A DNA stretch of 64,000 bases from assembly GCF_021295395.1 (NCBI RefSeq), contig NZ_JAIWOU010000001.1:809001-873000 (forward strand), given 5' to 3'. Shown one piece after another: positions 63,976-64,000 of this stretch. Within the stretch, counting starts at the first letter, position 1; every line of letters starts with the position of its first letter. The notes beneath the pieces were generated by a model that saw only the letters and a program-made list of their open reading frames with translations, ran no database searches and was not told the origin of the DNA. Origin of the DNA: Komagataeibacter sp. FNDCR2. Its GTDB lineage: Bacteria; Pseudomonadota; Alphaproteobacteria; Acetobacterales; Acetobacteraceae. Both the position numbers and the translations under genes were made by a program.

Positions 63976-64000
63976 CGAAGGTCCTTGCTTCTTGTTGCCA

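Overview
The window is 64 kb of GC-rich chromosome from an alphaproteobacterium, most likely an acetic acid bacterium (Acetobacteraceae, Komagataeibacter/Gluconacetobacter type). The inference rests on the high GC content, alphaproteobacterial operon orders (dacC-tmk-holB-metG-tatD-MBL hydrolase; purC-purS-x-purQ-purL-bolA-grx; pdhA-pdhB-pdhC-lpd-lipA-coq10) and an E1-beta subunit that carries its own lipoyl domain. No phage, plasmid, transposase or CRISPR signal was found, so this is core chromosome with one accessory-looking stretch.

Layout. 1-4.8 kb: 5' part of a polyprenyl diphosphate synthase gene, a divergent N6-adenine-type methyltransferase, then nrdB and nrdA (class I ribonucleotide reductase) read leftward from a region with two NrdR-like boxes 31 bp apart. 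4.9-9.0 kb: leftward pgsA, lipoprotein, moaD, moaE and uvrC. 9.2-14.7 kb: xthA, an orphan OmpR-type regulator, a YkuD-fold protein, a CPA1 antiporter and an RsmB-type methyltransferase. 14.7-23.4 kb: guaB, then a tightly packed leftward cluster of TatD, metG, holB, tmk, dacC and mltB-like genes. 23.7-28.0 kb: envelope genes (DedA, membrane-anchored ATP-grasp ligase, MlaD, UppP, MscS channel).

28.2-38.2 kb is the accessory-like part: a tRNA-Met(CAT) enclosed by a perfect 10-bp inverted repeat, a low-GC oxygenase-like gene with an 18-bp palindrome upstream, an HSL-type esterase, several small (probably stress-related) proteins, a DUF2075 NTPase, a PAQR/hemolysin III protein, a sugar MFS transporter and a polytopic DUF6056-like protein. 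38.3-45.8 kb returns to metabolism and envelope: AdhP-type alcohol dehydrogenase, MetC and SseA (sulfur amino acids), AI-2E permease, EEP phosphohydrolase, cardiolipin synthase, YraN.

45.9-53.1 kb is a purine block: purC, purS, a Rap1a/Tai-like secreted protein gene, purQ and purL joined by 4-nt stop/start overlaps, followed by bolA and a CGFS glutaredoxin, with purB and an NRDE protein upstream. 53.3-56.9 kb: TerC-like exporter, soluble lytic transglycosylase, pgpA and a CinA-type amidase. 57.0-64.0 kb: a small secreted protein, then the pyruvate dehydrogenase/lipoate operon read leftward. Within it, pdhB and pdhC share a 114-nt lipoyl-domain segment that is 111/114 identical.

The clearest items for follow-up are the NrdR box pair, the Rap1a/Tai-like gene locked inside the pur operon, the oxygenase gene with its palindrome, the DedA/ATP-grasp pair, and the near-identical lipoyl segments. 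I did not find a convincing wholly new multi-gene system.
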